DNA of 64,000 nucleotides from Chloracidobacterium sp. CP2_5A (GTDB lineage: Bacteria; Acidobacteriota; Blastocatellia; Chloracidobacteriales; Chloracidobacteriaceae): the NCBI GenBank assembly GCA_002254845.1, contig NKPT01000007.1, positions 1 through 64,000 on the forward strand, in the 5' to 3' direction. This document shows positions 39,617-49,996 of the stretch, in pieces; the first letter of the stretch is position 1, and every line of letters begins with the position of its first letter. Below the pieces are notes generated by a model that worked only from the letters and a program-made list of their open reading frames with translations, ran no database searches and was not told the origin of the DNA. The position numbers and the translations under genes are program-made.

Positions 39617-40708
39617 CTACGGGACAACGGCGGCTTTACTTGGCGAAGAAACCGTCAGCGGCGGGATTGAGCGTGGCGGCGCGGTCGCGCCGGCCCGGCG
39701 GGGGGACCTGTCCGGCTCCGCGCCCGCCAGCCGCGCGCTGAGCAGCTCCACATCGTAGCCCTCGCGCCGAACCCGCATGTCGAAGTAGAGCAGGCAGTAG
39801 GCAATTGTGGACATCGGGAGCGTCACGAGCTTGCCGAGCTGATCCGCGACGCTGAAGGCCAGAAGAAACCACGTCGGCGTTCGCGTCAGGTCATCGAAGT
39901 CGCCGTTGAGAATGACATAGATCAGAAGCGGGACGCCGATGGCCGAAATGACGGATGAGGCGATCGCCATATCGAAGAGCGTAATCTGCACAACCCGCCA
40001 GATGGCGCCCCGCGCCAGTTGCATGGCCCGAATAAGACTATCCCGCATCGAGCGTCCCTCAATCATCGCGACGCTGGGGACGAGCGCGATCTGGGTCACG
40101 GCGGCGCAGTAGCCGACAAAGCCCAGCGCTACAAGCGCCGCCATAAGCAACGTGAAGAGCCCGCCGGCGAGCGTCGATGGCAGATAGCCAAACAAAAGAA
40201 AGGCCGCGAGGATGGCGATCCAAAAAATAAACAGCCCGACAAGGGCTAACCCGGACAGCGTCAGCCAAAAGAGCAGGTAGCCGGCGATTTGCGTCCACAA
40301 CAGCGGCCACAGCCGCCCTTTCATCATCCGCCACGCGCGCCGAAGGCTGATGGGCGCGTCGAGCATGGCGAAGTCGGCGACGGCGCGGGTTAGCCCTCCC
40401 GTAATGAGCATCAGCAGGAGCGGGCTGATGACGTAGGTCAGAACATAGCCGACGGACATGCCGACGATGACCACCGGCAGGGTTGCCGCCGACTCGCGCA
40501 GTCCGGTGGCGGCGTAGGCCACAAGGAGCGTCCCGACGCAACTAGCGATGACCGGCAGAACCGCGAGCGCCAGCAGCGGAGTAAAGTTCCGCCGGTAGAT
40601 ATGAACGGCGCGGTCAATGAGGTCGCCGGTCGAAAGCGGCTCCAGGTCCGCCAGTTGACGCAGGTCGGGCAGCTCTTCGGGGCGGAAGCGGGGCGGCGCG
40701 CCAGTCAT
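39617..40708 (-). CDS. Polytopic membrane protein, unknown function
   Basis: 363 residues. A cytoplasmic N-terminus (LSTGDLIDRAVHIYRRNFTPLLALAVLPVIASCVG) leads into six or seven membrane segments. A cytosolic loop with AMLDAPISLRRAWRMMKGRLWPLLWTQIAGYLL and a second with RSMRDSLIRAMQLARGAIWRVVQITLFDM resemble the membrane-domain repeats of glycerophosphodiesterase-associated or DUF975-type proteins. The Pro/Arg-rich tail is disordered. Its ATG overlaps the stop of the anti-sigma kinase gene, implying coupling. Confidence 0.75.
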   Translation of the reverse strand: MTGAPPRFRPEELPDLRQLADLEPLSTGDLIDRAVHIYRRNFTPLLALAVLPVIASCVGTLLVAYAATGLRESAATLPVVIVGMSVGYVLTYVISPLLLMLITGGLTRAVADFAMLDAPISLRRAWRMMKGRLWPLLWTQIAGYLLFWLTLSGLALVGLFIFWIAILAAFLLFGYLPSTLAGGLFTLLMAALVALGFVGYCAAVTQIALVPSVAMIEGRSMRDSLIRAMQLARGAIWRVVQITLFDMAIASSVISAIGVPLLIYVILNGDFDDLTRTPTWFLLAFSVADQLGKLVTLPMSTIAYCLLYFDMRVRREGYDVELLSARLAGAEPDRSPRRAGATAPPRSIPPLTVSSPSKAAVVP

Positions 40709-41151
40709 CGCTCGGCCCTCTTCCTCATGCGAACCTGGTTCCCCCGCGGGCTGTACTCGACCTCGTCCATAACATGGTAGATGAGCATAACGCCGCGCCC
40801 GCAGGTGCGCATCAGGCAGCTTGGATCGGTCGGGTCCGGCAGCGCGCTGAGGTCAAAGCCGTCGCCCTCGTCGGTGATGGTGAAGATGACTTCGTCCTTC
40901 TGGAACTCGACCAGCACATGCACGCTTTTGGACGGGTCTTCGTGATTGCCGTGCTTGATGGCGTTGGCAATCGCTTCGTCAAGCGCCAGGATGATGTCGG
41001 AGTTTGGCCCGGCAATGCCGCGCGCCTCGAGCAGGCTCACCAACTCGCGCAAGAGGTCGTGCATGCGCGCGATGACGCTGGGAATGACAAACTCCAAACG
41101 GTCGGGCGCAGCGTTGGAGGCGGTTGCCTGGTCGGCGGAATATCCTGCCAT
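40705..41151 (-). CDS. RsbW/SpoIIAB-like serine kinase (anti-sigma regulatory)
   Basis: 148 residues with a GHKL ATPase fold: the N-box IILALDEAIANAIKHGNHEDPSK, the G1 box FTITDEGDGFDLSALPDP, and the G2 segment RGVMLIYHVMDEVEYS. Such proteins phosphorylate anti-sigma-factor antagonists and often sequester a sigma factor. No STAS antagonist, PP2C phosphatase or sigma factor gene is adjacent; instead the downstream gene (coupled by a 4-base overlap) encodes a membrane protein. The partner is therefore unknown. Confidence 0.88.
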   Translation of the reverse strand: MAGYSADQATASNAAPDRLEFVIPSVIARMHDLLRELVSLLEARGIAGPNSDIILALDEAIANAIKHGNHEDPSKSVHVLVEFQKDEVIFTITDEGDGFDLSALPDPTDPSCLMRTCGRGVMLIYHVMDEVEYSPRGNQVRMRKRAER

Positions 41152-41242
41152 ATGGCCACGTGAGTCCTTGCGCTTGGAATCAGGACTGCTCGCTGGCGCA
41201 GGCTAGCACAGCTTCCGTTCGCGCCGCTATGTGGCGCGCTTG

Positions 41243-42049
41243 TCAGGTTATCGGCGCGGCAACTGTCGGCGCGGGAGCGGTCACCGGCTGGAGACGACTG
41301 GCATTGCGGGCGTCGGTGGCAATTTTCCCGTCTCGAATCGTCAGCACGCGGTGAGCGTAGGCCGCGATGTCCGGCTCGTGCGTGACCACAATGATCGTAT
41401 TGCCGCGCTCGTGAAGCACGTCCAGCAAGGCCATGATTTCCCGACTCGTGGCGGAGTCGAGGTTGCCGGTCGGCTCGTCGGCCAGAATGATGGACGGGTT
41501 GTTGACCAGCGCCCGCGCAATGGCGACCCGCTGGCGCTGTCCGCCGGAAAGCTCGTTGGGGCGATGGTGCATGCGGTGCGCGAGGTCAACCTGTTCCAGC
41601 GCGCGCTTAGCTCGCTGCAGCCGCTCCGCCGCTGGCGCGCCGCTGTAGATGAGGGGAAGCTCGACGTTGTGCAGCGCCGTGGCGCGCGGCAGCAGGTTGA
41701 AGGTCTGGAAGACAAAGCCGATTTCTTGGTTGCGAACGCGCGCCAGCTCGTCGTCATCCATGGAGGAGACCAGCTTGCCGTTGAGCCAGTATTCGCCCTT
41801 GGTCGGCGTGTCGAGACAGCCGATGAGGTTCATCAAAGTGGACTTTCCTGACCCCGACGGCCCGACAATGGCGATGTACTCATTGCGCTCAATGGTGAAG
41901 CTCACCCCATGCAGCGCATGAATGATTTCGTCGCCCATCCGATAGGTCTTCCACACATCCTTGGTTTGGATGACCGGCGGCGCTTGGGTGGCCGGCTGAC
42001 GGTCGGCGGCGATGATCGGCGCGGTTTTGACAGACATTTTGATAGACAT
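41243..42049 (-). CDS. ABC transporter ATPase, MacB/LolD type
   Basis: 268 residues. Walker A is [15 protein letters not shown], the Q-loop region [21 protein letters not shown], the signature [15 protein letters not shown], Walker [13 protein letters not shown], and the switch His in [12 protein letters not shown]. It belongs to the MacB/LolD/FtsE class that powers FtsX-like permeases in macrolide efflux or lipoprotein release. The adaptor gene is 40 bases upstream. No permease lies next to it in the window. Two ATGs (42049, 42037) are in frame because of a 12-bp duplication; which is used is uncertain. Confidence 0.92.
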   Translation of the reverse strand: MSIKMSVKTAPIIAADRQPATQAPPVIQTKDVWKTYRMGDEIIHALHGVSFTIERNEYIAIVGPSGSGKSTLMNLIGCLDTPTKGEYWLNGKLVSSMDDDELARVRNQEIGFVFQTFNLLPRATALHNVELPLIYSGAPAAERLQRAKRALEQVDLAHRMHHRPNELSGGQRQRVAIARALVNNPSIILADEPTGNLDSATSREIMALLDVLHERGNTIIVVTHEPDIAAYAHRVLTIRDGKIATDARNASRLQPVTAPAPTVAAPIT

Positions 42050-42062
42050 GTTGACAGACCTG
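42027..42062. repeat. Three 12-bp tandem units over ABC ATPase start codon
   Basis: TTGACAGACATT, TTGATAGACATG and TTGACAGACCTG lie contiguously at 42027-42038, 42039-42050 and 42051-42062. On the minus strand two of them carry ATG, giving an N-terminus MSIKMSVKT with two in-frame starts four codons apart. Confidence 0.8.
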
Positions 42063-42089
42063 GCGTGTCGCGGCTCGTTCCGTTAAGCG

Positions 42090-43559
42090 TCACCCCTTGC
42101 TCTTGTCGGACGCCTCCGCCTTGAGGTCGCGCGTGATGGCCGCGCCCGGCTTCATCGCCCGCAGCAGCCGGTAGGGGCCGGTCACGATGTTTTGCCCTTC
42201 CGAGAGCCCTTCCTTCACCTCGATGTCGGTCTCGCCCAGAATGCCGGTCGTGACCGGAACGAACTTGGCCTTGCCGCCTTCCTCGACAAACACGCCGGAA
42301 ACTTCAGCCCGTTTCGCGGGCTTCTTCTCGGCCTCGCCGCCGGCGGGCGACTTCTGAGGCTCCGCTGGCGCGCCGGACATCTCCGCCGGGTCGCGGCTGA
42401 CCAGGGCCTGAAGCGGAATGACGAGAACATTCCGCCGGGTATCCGTCGTGATGACAGCCGTGGCCGACATGCCGGGGCGGAGCCGCTGGCGATCCTTTTC
42501 GGAGGGGTCGAGGCGAATCTTGACCTTGAAGTTCTTGGCTTCCTGCGAGGTGACGTTGGCGGCGATGGTCTGCCCGGAGCGGGTGACCGCGCTCTGCCCG
42601 ACTTCCGCGACCTGGCCGGGGATTTCCGTATCGCCGAGCGAATCCACCCTGACCTTTACCGGCTGCCCAATATGAACGTTGGCAATGTCGGTTTCGTCCA
42701 CCTGGACCTCGACGTTGATTTCCGACATGTCGGCGATGGTCATCAGCGGCGTGGTGTTGAAGTTCGCGACGGCGAACTCGCCGACGCGCACGGGCAGGCT
42801 CGATACCACGCCGTCAATCGGCGATTTGCGAACCGTCTGATCGAGGAAGTACTGCGTGTTAGTGAGCTGCGCCCGCGCCGCCTTGACGCGCTGCCAGGCG
42901 GATTTGCTGGATTCCTCAGCCCGCTGGACGGCAATTTCGGCGTCCTTGACGACTTGTTTCAGCCGCTCGATCTGCATGAGCTGCGCGTCATAGGTTGCCT
43001 TGGCGACATCGTGGTTGGCGCGCGCCGCGTCAAAATCGGCCCGTGACACCACGCCCGCCTCCAGCAACTCGGTCGTCCGCTGCAACTGAATCCGCTGCAA
43101 GTCAAGCTGCGCCTTGAGGCGGGCAAGGTCAGACTCGGCTGCGATGAGCTGGGCTTTGTTTTGCGTGACAAGGTTCTGCGCGCTGAGGACTTGCGTTTCC
43201 GTGGCGCGCGCGTCTTGCTCCGCCGCCCGGTAGTTAGCCTCGGCGCTTTGCTGCGAGGTCATTTGCTGCGTCGGATCCACCTTGATCAGCGGCTGGCCCT
43301 TGCGCACGACATCGCCCTCCTTAATGAAAATATCGGTGACGCGCCCCGCGACTTCGGCCGTAAGGTTGTAAAGCGCCACCGGGCGCACCTCGCCGGAAGC
43401 CGACACCTTGGCTTCAAGCAGGTCGCGCCGCTTGACTTGCTCAATCTGAACGCTGAGGGCGTCGGTGCGGCGAGTCAGCAGGCTGGCGGCGACAATCCCG
43501 GCCACCAGCAGGGTCGCCCCGCCAACGATAAGCAGTTTTTTGGTTCGACTAAGCGCCAT
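42090..43559 (-). CDS. Periplasmic adaptor subunit (MacA/HlyD family)
   Basis: 489 residues. The N-terminal membrane anchor is LLIVGGATLLVAGIVAASLL. A biotinyl-lipoyl-like domain (LEAKVSASGEVRPVALYNLTAEVAGRVTDIFIKEGDVVRKGQPLIKVDP) is followed by a long alpha-hairpin coiled coil, then the second lipoyl half (VRKSPIDGVVSSLPVRVGEFA) and beta-barrel domains with TVEVQVDET-like strands (NVEVQVDETDIANVHIGQPVKVRVDS). The C-terminus has an Ala/Pro/Lys-rich insert. With the following ATPase it suggests a tripartite MacAB-type export system. AGGAG-type sequence precedes the ATG. Confidence 0.92.
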   Translation of the reverse strand: MALSRTKKLLIVGGATLLVAGIVAASLLTRRTDALSVQIEQVKRRDLLEAKVSASGEVRPVALYNLTAEVAGRVTDIFIKEGDVVRKGQPLIKVDPTQQMTSQQSAEANYRAAEQDARATETQVLSAQNLVTQNKAQLIAAESDLARLKAQLDLQRIQLQRTTELLEAGVVSRADFDAARANHDVAKATYDAQLMQIERLKQVVKDAEIAVQRAEESSKSAWQRVKAARAQLTNTQYFLDQTVRKSPIDGVVSSLPVRVGEFAVANFNTTPLMTIADMSEINVEVQVDETDIANVHIGQPVKVRVDSLGDTEIPGQVAEVGQSAVTRSGQTIAANVTSQEAKNFKVKIRLDPSEKDRQRLRPGMSATAVITTDTRRNVLVIPLQALVSRDPAEMSGAPAEPQKSPAGGEAEKKPAKRAEVSGVFVEEGGKAKFVPVTTGILGETDIEVKEGLSEGQNIVTGPYRLLRAMKPGAAITRDLKAEASDKSKG

Positions 43560-43856
43560 GGGAGGAGTTAAGAAATGAAAGCCAGGAAGTTTTCTTCAGC
43601 GATGGCGGACGGCTTGGCGTCGCGCGGCATTGAAGCGTAATACGGTCGTCTACGCTGGAGACGGAGCGGGGGTTTCAGAAAAATGCAAGCAGGCAAAGCG
43701 CAGGGCGGTCTGGCATAGGCGTGGCTCCGCGTCTTAGGCTATAGCGGCCAAGCGCTAAGCTAGCCGGAACTTCTTACTAATGATAGTCGCCCCGGATGGC
43801 GCGGTGTGTGTGACGACGCACCTTGACGCTTCCAGCTCCGCGGGCGGCGCGCTGAA

Positions 43857-45224
43857 ATGACAATACTTTACACAGCGCAATGGGTTCTTCCGGTCGCGGC
43901 GCCGCCGATTCGGGATGGGGCCGTCGCCACGCGCGACGGCCAAATCCTGGCCGTCGGCCCGGAAACGGACGTGCGCGCCCGGCTGGCGCGGCTCGGAACG
44001 CTGGAAACGGTCGCGCTAGGGCGCGCCGCGATTTGCCCGGGATTCGTCAATGCGCACACGCACCTGGAGCTAACCGCCTTTCGCGGACGGCTCGAAGGCC
44101 TATCTTTTTTTGACTGGATTCGGACGCTCACGCGCCTGCGCGATGAGCGCATGGACGCGGAAGATCTTGACCTCTCGGCCCAGTGGGGCGCGGTTGAAGC
44201 GGCGCGGGCCGGCGTCACGACCTTGGCGGATACGGGCGCTTCCGCCGCCGGATTTCGCGCGCTGCTCCAGAGCGGGCTGCGCGGCATCGCCTACCAGGAG
44301 GTGTTTGGCCCCGATCCGATGCAGGCCAAGAAAAGCCTCTCCGGCCTCAAGCGCCGCATTGAGGCGCTGCGACGCTCGGAAACCGAGCTGGCTCGCCTGG
44401 GCGTCTCGCCGCATGCCGTCTATTCGGTTTCCGCGCTCCTGTTCCGACTCGTCATCGAGTACGCCGAGCGCCAAGATCTGCCGGTGGCCATCCACTGCGC
44501 CGAATCCCAGGCCGAAGATGACTTTCTGCGCAGCGGACAGGGCCCGTTCGCCGATTTTTTGCGGCGGCGCGGCATCGCCTGGACGCCGCCGCGGGTATCG
44601 GCCATCCGGTATCTCAGCGATCTGAACGCGCTGCGCGTCAAGCCGCTGCTGATCCACGCGGCGCGCGCCACGGAAGAAGACATCGGGCTGCTGACAGTCC
44701 ACGACGCGCGGGTCGCCCACTGCCCAAAGTCGAACGCCAAATTCGGCCACGGTATCGCGCCGGCAAGCCGGATGCGCCAGCGCGGCGCGCGCGTCGGGCT
44801 GGGCACGGACAGCGTGGCGTCCAACAACGTCTGCGACTTATTGGACGAGGGGCGCTTCGCGCAGCTCGTCAGCCGGGCGACACAGGGCGACGGACACCTG
44901 CTGCCGGCCCCCGCGCTCCTGCAGTGGATGACGCTGGATGGCGCATGCGCGCTCGGCCTTGACAACCGCATCGGGACGCTGGAAGTCGGCAAGGATGCCG
45001 ACCTCATCGGCATCTCGCTGGAGGGTCCGCATCTCGAGCCGGCGTATGACCCGGTGGCGACGGTCGTCACGGCCGCTACCGGGCGCGACGTGGTCCTGAC
45101 CGTCGTCAAGGGGCGGATCATTTACGACGGACAGCGCGTGCTCACGCTCGACGAGGAGCGGCTGCGGGAGCGCCTGCGCTCGCTTGCCGAGCGACTATCG
45201 CCCGCCGCCCCGGAAGGCGACTGA
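43857..45224 (+). CDS. Amidohydrolase: aminofutalosine/SAH deaminase-like
   Basis: 455 residues of the metal-dependent amidohydrolase family, cytosine/adenosine-deaminase branch. Metal ligands appear in FVNAHTHLELTAF (HxH), VAIHCAESQAEDDF (His) and VGLGTDSVASNN (Asp); VAHCPKSNAKFGHG is also typical. The HCAES-x-x-EDDFLRSGQGPF stretch resembles aminodeoxyfutalosine deaminases of the futalosine menaquinone route and related SAH/MTA deaminases. Both fit: the organism would need menaquinone and has a SAH cycle. I cannot separate these by eye. Confidence 0.8.
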   Translation: MTILYTAQWVLPVAAPPIRDGAVATRDGQILAVGPETDVRARLARLGTLETVALGRAAICPGFVNAHTHLELTAFRGRLEGLSFFDWIRTLTRLRDERMDAEDLDLSAQWGAVEAARAGVTTLADTGASAAGFRALLQSGLRGIAYQEVFGPDPMQAKKSLSGLKRRIEALRRSETELARLGVSPHAVYSVSALLFRLVIEYAERQDLPVAIHCAESQAEDDFLRSGQGPFADFLRRRGIAWTPPRVSAIRYLSDLNALRVKPLLIHAARATEEDIGLLTVHDARVAHCPKSNAKFGHGIAPASRMRQRGARVGLGTDSVASNNVCDLLDEGRFAQLVSRATQGDGHLLPAPALLQWMTLDGACALGLDNRIGTLEVGKDADLIGISLEGPHLEPAYDPVATVVTAATGRDVVLTVVKGRIIYDGQRVLTLDEERLRERLRSLAERLSPAAPEGD

Positions 45225-45253
45225 ATCGGGCCGGCCACGCAGCGTCTGATTTC

Positions 45254-45262
45254 TGGTATCAT
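45254..45262 (+). promoter_or_regulatory. Extended -10 promoter of yicC-gmk-rpoZ
   Basis: TGGTATCAT (TGn plus TATCAT) lies 49 bases before the yicC ATG, in the gap after the amidohydrolase gene. No strong -35 box is visible, which is typical of extended -10 promoters. Confidence 0.5.
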
Positions 45263-45310
45263 GGGCGCTTTGCCGATTACAAGCGCGACGCTGGGAAGGA
45301 TGCCTGAGCA

Positions 45311-46192
45311 ATGAAAAGCATGACAGGGTTTGGCCGCGCCGCCATCGCCACTGACGAGTTTGCCCTGACGGTCGAGCTGCGAGCCGTCAACAATCGCTTT
45401 CTGGACATCCATGCGCGCCTGCCGTCCGAGCTCACGGCCCTGGACCTGCCATTTCGGAAGCTGGTGCAGGCGCGCTTGCAGCGCGGGCGCGTTGACGCGA
45501 CCGTGAGCTTGACGCAGCATCGCCCGGTCACGTTCGTGGTGAACCTTCCGCTGGTGCAGGGGTATGTCGCGGCGCTGCGCGAGGCGCAGGCGGCGACGGG
45601 GGTCGCCGGGGACTTTGACCTGAGCCTCATCGCCCGCTTGCCGGGCGCGATTCAGCCCGCCGCGGAATCGGACGAAGCGTTTACCGCGCGGCTGGCCGAG
45701 GGCTTTTTATCCGCCGCCGGGCAGGCGCTCGACGCCCTTGACGCCATGCGCCAGACGGAAGGGCGGGCGCTGGCGCTGGAAATCGCGGCCCGCCTAGACG
45801 CCATCGCCGAGCGCATCCCTGCGATTGAGGCGGCGGCGGCGGCGGTTTTTGATACGCAGCGCGCGCGGCTGGAACGGCGCATGCAAGCCCTGCTTCGGGA
45901 CCTGGGCAGCGTGGACGAAGCCCGCTTGGCCCAGGAAGCCGCCTATGCGGCCGAACGCTGCGACATCGCCGAGGAAATCGCCCGCCTGCGCAGCCATGTG
46001 GCGCAAATGCGCGATTTGTTGACAAGCGAAACGCCCGGCGTCGGCAAGGCAATGGATTTTCTCTTACAGGAAATGAACCGCGAAGCGAATACGATGCTGT
46101 CAAAAGCTAGCGAGTCCGAAATTCACGACGCGGCGTTGGCCATCAAAGCCGAGGTCGAGAAAATCAAGGAGCAAGCTCAGAATGTCGAATGA
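45311..46192 (+). CDS. yicC: YicC-family endoribonuclease
   Basis: The N-terminal MKSMTGFGRA and the C-terminal GVGKAMDFLLQEMNREANTMLSKAS are the hallmarks of the YicC/YloC family, recently recognised as endoribonucleases in other bacteria. 293 residues is the standard length. The 3' end overlaps the gmk start by 11 bases. yicC-gmk-rpoZ is a widely conserved order. Confidence 0.94.
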   Translation: MKSMTGFGRAAIATDEFALTVELRAVNNRFLDIHARLPSELTALDLPFRKLVQARLQRGRVDATVSLTQHRPVTFVVNLPLVQGYVAALREAQAATGVAGDFDLSLIARLPGAIQPAAESDEAFTARLAEGFLSAAGQALDALDAMRQTEGRALALEIAARLDAIAERIPAIEAAAAAVFDTQRARLERRMQALLRDLGSVDEARLAQEAAYAAERCDIAEEIARLRSHVAQMRDLLTSETPGVGKAMDFLLQEMNREANTMLSKASESEIHDAALAIKAEVEKIKEQAQNVE

Positions 46193-46862
46193 CCGCCTAC
46201 ATCCTCCGCGTCGCGGCATGCTGGTGGTGGTCTCCGCGCCGTCGGGGGGCGGCAAGTCCACGTTGCTCAACCGACTTCTGGCTGAGGTGGAAAACCTGCA
46301 CTATTCGATTTCCTACACTACGCGCCCGCCGCGTCCCGGCGAGCGCAACGGCGAGCATTACTACTTTGTTTCGCCGGATGACTTCGAGCGCATGCGCGAG
46401 CATGGCGAGTTTTTGGAATCGGCGGTGGTTCACGGCCATTTTTACGGCACGCATCGCAAGTTTGTCGAAGACACGCTTGACCGCGGCCAAGATCTCATTC
46501 TCGACATTGATGTGCAGGGCGCGGAAAGCTTGGCGACGATTATGCCTGAAGCTACTCGGATTTTTATTATGCCGCCAAGCTACGAGGTATTGCGTCAGCG
46601 GCTCTCCGCGCGGGGCAGCGATGATCCATCCGCGATTGCGCGTCGCTTGCAGAACGCCAGTCGGGAAGTGCGCCGGTTTCGGGAGTTTCACTACGTCATT
46701 ATCAACGACAACCTTGATCGCGCCCTCCGGGCGCTGACGTGCATTGTCAGCGCCGAGCGCGAGCGGTGGCGCCTTTCAGAAAAGGCGCTCGACGCAATTA
46801 TCGCCACTTTTCAAGCTGAAACCATGACTTCGCTACGGGAAGGAGATTTGCCCAAGCCATGA
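46182..46862 (+). CDS. gmk: Guanylate kinase
   Basis: Gmk converts GMP to GDP with ATP. The P-loop VVSAPSGGGKSTLLNRLL is near residue 16; SISYTTRPPRPGERNGEHYYFVS and ILDIDVQGAESL bind GMP. 226 residues with a C-terminal helix. The ATG at 46182 lies inside yicC, and the stop overlaps the rpoZ ATG by four bases, so the three genes are translationally coupled. Confidence 0.96.
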   Translation: MSNDRLHPPRRGMLVVVSAPSGGGKSTLLNRLLAEVENLHYSISYTTRPPRPGERNGEHYYFVSPDDFERMREHGEFLESAVVHGHFYGTHRKFVEDTLDRGQDLILDIDVQGAESLATIMPEATRIFIMPPSYEVLRQRLSARGSDDPSAIARRLQNASREVRRFREFHYVIINDNLDRALRALTCIVSAERERWRLSEKALDAIIATFQAETMTSLREGDLPKP

Positions 46863-47116
46863 CAGCCTCAAAGTCGACACCCGAGCATCAACCTGAAGTG
46901 CGCTACATTCCAGATAGCAAGTACCGCTTGATCTTGGTCGCCGCGGCGCGCAGCAAGCAAATCCAGAAAGGGCGCGAGCCGCGCCTTCGCTCCGCCAGTC
47001 ACAAGCCCACGCGCATCGCGCTGGAGGAAGTCAGTCAGGGTCTAGTGCCCTTCGAGGTGTTGCCGCCGCGCGAGCCGGTGATTCCCCATCACGAGGACGG
47101 CATCATCAGCGGCTAG
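46859..47116 (+). CDS. rpoZ: RNA polymerase omega subunit
   Basis: The 85-residue protein has the omega signature SKYRLILVAAARSKQIQKG followed by HKPTRIALEEVSQGLVPFEV. Omega binds the beta' subunit and helps assembly, and in some bacteria mediates ppGpp response. It is coupled to gmk by ATGA at 46859. A gap of 191 bases without a recognised feature separates it from crtC. Confidence 0.93.
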   Translation: MTASKSTPEHQPEVRYIPDSKYRLILVAAARSKQIQKGREPRLRSASHKPTRIALEEVSQGLVPFEVLPPREPVIPHHEDGIISG

Positions 47117-47307
47117 CCCAAGCCCCGCGCGCGCCGCGAGTTTGCGGCGGCCCTCGCTCGCGGCGCGCGGCTGACGTTCATTCGCTAGATAGAGAGCCGC
47201 ATTGCGAAGCGTCCCCACTTCGCGGATCCGCTGCTGGCGCGTCAAGCCAGCTTCCGCCGCCTTGCGCCGCCCTGCCCGGCGCAAGCGACGCGCAGGATGG
47301 TCATCTT

Positions 47308-48465
47308 ATGCGAATGATAGCCAGCCGCGCCGAGGATGCGTGGCATGCCTTGCGCCAGCCGGGCGCTTATGAATGGTGGTACTTTGACGCGCTCTCCGAT
47401 GACCATGAATACGGGCTGGTTGCCATCTGGTTTTGCGGCATGCCGTTTTCGGCGGATTACAACGCGCACTTCGAGGCTTACGAGCGCGGGCGGGCTACGC
47501 CGCCAAACCCCGCCGATTACGCCGCTTTCTCATTCGCGCTTTACCATCGCGGGCGCCCGATTGCTTACGCGCTGGTTGAGTACGACGACTTTACGGCAGC
47601 GACCGACCGCCCGGCGGTTAGCGCGGGGCGCAACGCCTTCGCTTACGACCCGGCGACCGCGACCTATCATCTGGTCGTTGACGTGGACCTGACCGAGGTG
47701 ACAACGGCGATTCCGGTGGCGATTGGGCGTCGCCTGACTGGGGCGTTCGCGTTTCGCAACCTTACTGAAGACTGGTTCTCTCCGGCGCTGGCGGCTTCCA
47801 GCGCCGGGCTGATGAGCGCGACGCAGGGGACGCATACCTGGAACTTGGTCGCTCCGGTCTGCGCGGTGAGCGGCGCGCTGGAAATCAGCGGGGCGGATGG
47901 GCGCCGCGAGCGGCGCGTGAACTTTGCGGGGCGCGGCTATCACGACCACAACTACGACCCCGTGCCGATGACCCGCGCTATCAACCGCTGGCACTGGGGC
48001 CGCTGTTGGCGCGGCGACCGCATGCTGATTTACTACCGCAACGAGCCATTTCCGGGCCAGCCGGGCGCGTTTTCGTTTGGGGCTGTGTTTGACGGCGCGC
48101 GACCGCAACTGGCGACGGACGCCGTCGAAGTCGCCTTTGAAGCTCAGCGACGCAACTGGCTAGGGTTGAAGTACCCGCACCGGCTGCGGGTGACGCTGCC
48201 TGCGACCGGCGAAACCTGGACGATTCGGCAGCGGCACATGGTTGACTCCGGCCCCTTTTACATTCGCTTTCTGAGCGGGCCGGAGGCGGGATCTCCCGGC
48301 GACGCGCATGGCGTATCGGAAACGCTTGATGGCGCGCGGCTGCGGTGGCGCATGTTTCGGCCGATGATCAATACGCGCATTCAGCGTCCGCCAAGTCGGG
48401 GGGCGCTGTTGCCGGCTCCGGTCGCTCGGCTGGGACGCACGGCGCTCATCTGGCTTATGACGTAG
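47308..48465 (+). CDS. crtC: Carotenoid 1,2-hydratase (CrtC-like)
   Basis: CrtC adds water to the psi-end C1=C2 double bond of acyclic or monocyclic carotenoids, giving 1-hydroxy derivatives. The 385-residue protein has the family hallmarks: GAYEWWYFDALSDDHEYGLVAIWF near the N-terminus, RRVNFAGRGYHDHNYDPVPM, and RWHWGRCWRGDRMLIYY in the middle. An AGGATGG lies about 9 bases before the ATG. In this organism it probably makes hydroxylated antenna or photoprotective carotenoids. It follows rpoZ on the same strand and may share its transcript. Confidence 0.9.
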   Translation: MRMIASRAEDAWHALRQPGAYEWWYFDALSDDHEYGLVAIWFCGMPFSADYNAHFEAYERGRATPPNPADYAAFSFALYHRGRPIAYALVEYDDFTAATDRPAVSAGRNAFAYDPATATYHLVVDVDLTEVTTAIPVAIGRRLTGAFAFRNLTEDWFSPALAASSAGLMSATQGTHTWNLVAPVCAVSGALEISGADGRRERRVNFAGRGYHDHNYDPVPMTRAINRWHWGRCWRGDRMLIYYRNEPFPGQPGAFSFGAVFDGARPQLATDAVEVAFEAQRRNWLGLKYPHRLRVTLPATGETWTIRQRHMVDSGPFYIRFLSGPEAGSPGDAHGVSETLDGARLRWRMFRPMINTRIQRPPSRGALLPAPVARLGRTALIWLMT

Positions 48466-48510
48466 GCGACGGGGGCGGATTGGGAAAGTCGGCACGGGGT
48501 TAGCGAAGCG

Positions 48511-49964
<1,454 letters not shown>

Positions 49965-49965
<1 letters not shown>

Positions 49966-49996
49966 GATATTCAGGGTTGCTGATATTCAGGGTTGC
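49965..49996. repeat. Exact 16-bp tandem duplication at mpl/orf118 junction
   Basis: TGATATTCAGGGTTGC occurs at 49965-49980 and 49981-49996. The first copy touches the mpl start codon (49963-49965) and the second contains the stop codon of the upstream small gene (49987-49989 on the minus strand), so the unit spans the gene junction. Confidence 0.88.
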
